DNA of 23,039 nucleotides, taken from positions 1 through 23,039 of the forward strand of contig DAOUBA010000112.1 of assembly GCA_034432855.1 (NCBI GenBank), read 5' to 3'. This document shows, one piece after another, positions 22,943 to 23,039 of the stretch (positions are counted from its first letter, which is position 1; every line of letters begins with the position of its first letter). The stretch comes from DAOUBA01 sp034432855 (GTDB taxonomy: Bacteria; Chloroflexota; Anaerolineae; B4-G1). The notes under the pieces were generated by a model. That model saw only the letters and a list, made by a program, of their open reading frames with translations, ran no database searches and was not told the DNA's origin. The position numbers and the translations under genes are program-made.

Positions 22943-23024
22943 ACCACCAAGGGCACGAAGGGCACACAAAGGACACGAAGGAATTCCTTTATTTCCTTTG
23001 TGTGACTTTGTGTCCTTCGTGGTG
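22943..23024. repeat. Palindromic 9-mer phrase repeat (CACGAAGGA type)
   Basis: The left arm contains successive copies of a 9-nt phrase close to CACGAAGGA (CACCAAGGG, CACGAAGGG, then an expanded CACACAAAGG and CACGAAGGA at 22974-22982). The right arm carries the complement: CCTTTGTGTG (22995-23004) pairs exactly with CACACAAAGG (22963-22972), and TCCTTCGTG (23013-23021) with CACGAAGGA. Phrases of this type are, from memory, scattered through intergenic regions of several bacterial phyla. No gene is seen from 22895 to the window end. Confidence 0.65.
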
Positions 23025-23039
23025 AATTTTCTTGCCCAA

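Noticed and set aside
22943..23024. CRISPR array at the window end
   Set aside because: The units are 9-nt phrases in a palindrome with no spacers and no adjacent cas genes.

Overview
The window is a high-GC stretch of a bacterial chromosome, most likely from a Chloroflexota bacterium of the Anaerolineae type. That placement is an inference. It rests on the very long multi-GAF sensor kinases, the gene repertoire, the number of near-leaderless promoters, and the short degenerate tandem repeats at gene ends. No rRNA, tRNA or CRISPR array was seen, and there are no phage structural genes.

Region 1 (1-10010, + strand) is a compact signalling operon. It holds a 5'-truncated GAF/PAS sensor without a kinase domain, a 1548-aa membrane-anchored GAFx5 hybrid histidine kinase with two receiver (REC) domains, a threonine-synthase-like PLP enzyme fused to a C-terminal REC domain, and a REC-histidine kinase. 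The last three genes are 9 and 3 bases apart. The REC domain on the PLP enzyme closely resembles the last REC domain of the large kinase, which suggests that phosphorylation may reach a metabolic enzyme directly. A perfect 11-bp dyad closes the operon.

Region 2 (10073-12885) carries a DMT/EamA permease (-), a small membrane-anchored protein of unknown function (+) and an Eis-like GNAT acetyltransferase (-).

Region 3 (12917-16933) has a PcrA/UvrD helicase (-) interrupted by a 371-aa intein in motif III. The middle of the intein looks like a GIY-YIG nuclease rather than LAGLIDADG. Divergent from it lies a toxin-antitoxin remnant: an intact small antitoxin-like gene overlaps a frameshifted TumE/DUF6516-like toxin gene. 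The toxin gene is cut by a 160-bp element with perfect 11-bp terminal inverted repeats, built almost entirely of hairpins.

Region 4 (16977-19406, +) has methylglyoxal synthase followed by a 640-aa fusion of a galactokinase-like GHMP kinase with a GalU-like nucleotidyltransferase. The fusion could convert a free sugar to a UDP-sugar in one polypeptide.

Region 5 (19518-23039) has an EF-G paralogue (-) that lacks the usual catalytic histidine, and a divergent RNase D with two HRDC-like regions (+). Each has a strong sigma70-type promoter in the shared interval.

Running through regions 2-5 is a set of degenerate tandem repeats with strict unit lengths of 7, 8 or 9 nt. They sit at gene boundaries and supply stop codons, a Shine-Dalgarno sequence, a start codon and C-terminal residues of neighbouring genes.
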